Assembly: GCA_022573815.1 (NCBI GenBank) | Contig: JACZTG010000003.1 | Coordinates: 102,688 to 166,687, forward strand | Length of the DNA: 64,000 bases | Source: Candidatus Neomarinimicrobiota bacterium | GTDB lineage: Bacteria > Fidelibacterota > SORT01 | Direction: 5' to 3' | Shown here: in pieces, positions 63,314-64,000 of the stretch | Numbering within the stretch: the first letter of the stretch is position 1 | Layout of the letters: each line of letters starts with the position of its first letter | Made by a program: the position numbers and the translations under genes | The notes under the pieces: model-generated | Told to the model about the DNA's origin: nothing | What the model saw: the letters and a program-made list of their open reading frames with translations, nothing else | Databases searched by the model: none

Positions 63314-64000
63314 ATGCTTAAAAAGACACTACTACTAACCTTAACGATTTGTGCGGCGGCTTCGCTGTCTATTTCCCAGCCGGCTTACGCGCAAATCAGT
63401 GAATTCAAAATAACGGCTGCCGATGGGGCAGAACGTGACAATTTTGGAGGTTCAGTCTCCATCTCCGGCGATTATGCCGTCTTGGGAGCTCCTTTTGATG
63501 ATGATAATGGTCTTTCTTCAGGTTCGGCTTACGTGTTTAAGCGATCAGGCACAAGTTGGGTAGAAGAAGCTAAAATAACGGCTTCCGATGGTGCACCAGA
63601 TGATCAGTTTGGAGGTTCAGTCTCCATCTCCGGCGACAGCGTAGCCGTCGTGGGAGCTTGGAGTGATGATGATAAGGGAAGTAAGTCAGGTTCGGCTTAC
63701 GTGTTCAAACGCGCCGGCACGAGCTGGGCGCAGGAAGCGAAACTGCTTCCTTCCGATGGAGCGGCAGATGATCATTTTGGATTTTTAGTCTCCATATCCG
63801 GCGACTACGCCGTCGTGGGAGCTTCGAGCAATGATGATAATGGACCTGAATCAGGTTCGGCTTATGTCTTCAAACGCACCGGCACGAGCTGGGCGCAGGA
63901 AGCGAAACTGCTTCCTTCCGATGGAGCGGCAGAAGATCATTTTGGGGCTTCAGTCTCCATCTCCGGCGGCTACGTCGTCGTGGGAGCTTGGTTGGCTGAT
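63314..64000 (+). CDS. FG-GAP repeat beta-propeller surface protein (5' part; runs off the window)
   Basis: The frame is open from ATG 63314 to the end of the window (229 codons). A signal peptide (KKTLLLTLTICAAASLSISQ, cleavage likely near AYAQ around residue 27) is followed by repeats of about 55-56 residues with the integrin-type FG-GAP pattern: FGGSVSISGDYAVLGAP, then DDDNG, GSAYVFKR, GTSW and E(A)K...SDGA. Four units are at least partly visible. Units 2 and 3 are nearly identical in DNA over a 165-base period (for example 63706-63780 and 63871-63945), pointing to recent duplication or gene conversion. Likely secreted or surface exposed. Upstream GGGAG at 63303-63307 supports the start. 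Confidence 0.85.
   Translation, partial: MLKKTLLLTLTICAAASLSISQPAYAQISEFKITAADGAERDNFGGSVSISGDYAVLGAPFDDDNGLSSGSAYVFKRSGTSWVEEAKITASDGAPDDQFGGSVSISGDSVAVVGAWSDDDKGSKSGSAYVFKRAGTSWAQEAKLLPSDGAADDHFGFLVSISGDYAVVGASSNDDNGPESGSAYVFKRTGTSWAQEAKLLPSDGAAEDHFGASVSISGGYVVVGAWLAD

Overview
The window is a 64 kb stretch of a Gram-negative bacterial chromosome with moderately low GC. The outer-membrane machinery (LolCDE-type transporter, BamA- and TamB-type proteins, LapA/LapB pair, several lipoproteins), a short primary sigma factor of the Bacteroidetes/Chlorobi kind, a folP-cdaA pair and a MoxR/DUF58/Gld-type ABC cluster all point to the FCB superphylum. Candidatus Marinimicrobia (Neomarinimicrobiota) or a relative is my best guess, but this is inference from gene content, not a phylogeny. 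Nearly all genes are on the + strand. The exceptions are a glycosyltransferase (4725-5609), a DUF92 membrane protein (38784-39602) and a lipoprotein (62257-62754). UUG start codons are unusually common.

Positions 1-11.5 kb: the C-terminal part of ftsH, then folP, cdaA (c-di-AMP synthase), glnB and glnA; a convergent glycosyltransferase; prfB, whose reading frame is joined by a classical +1 programmed frameshift; lysS; and two Lol-type permeases with their ATPase. Positions 11.8-27.2 kb: a proteostasis and envelope block with clpC, a membrane zinc peptidase, an HtrA protease, dnaK (preceded by nested inverted repeats), tamB, bamA and clpB. Positions 27.4-35.5 kb: a TPR lipoprotein, MoxR ATPase, DUF58 protein, BatD-like protein, GldA/F/G-like ABC exporter and a DUF4340 protein, ending in a clear terminator.

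Positions 35.6-43.2 kb: the AddB- and AddA-type helicase-nuclease subunits, separated by the minus-strand DUF92 gene; both carry a C-terminal nuclease with iron-sulfur-type cysteines. Positions 43.2-47.3 kb: an ECF sigma factor, a zinc-type anti-sigma factor and two Spy/LTXXQ-type periplasmic proteins (a likely envelope or metal stress circuit), then nadC and an unknown lipoprotein. Positions 47.4-53.4 kb: a serine-pathway operon (HAD phosphatase, class V aminotransferase, serA) followed by gatB and thrC. Positions 53.4-60.1 kb: three small proteins, the primary sigma factor, an M23 peptidase, miaB, lapA, lapB and a TPR-SPOR protein.

At 60127-60218 lies a selenocysteine tRNA gene (selC, anticodon UCA), so the organism probably makes selenoproteins. 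selC is a classic integration site, and everything after it looks accessory: genes of unknown function with large gaps, a structured hairpin repeat, a broken duplicate of a leader sequence, and the start of an FG-GAP repeat surface protein with nearly identical tandem repeats that runs off the window.
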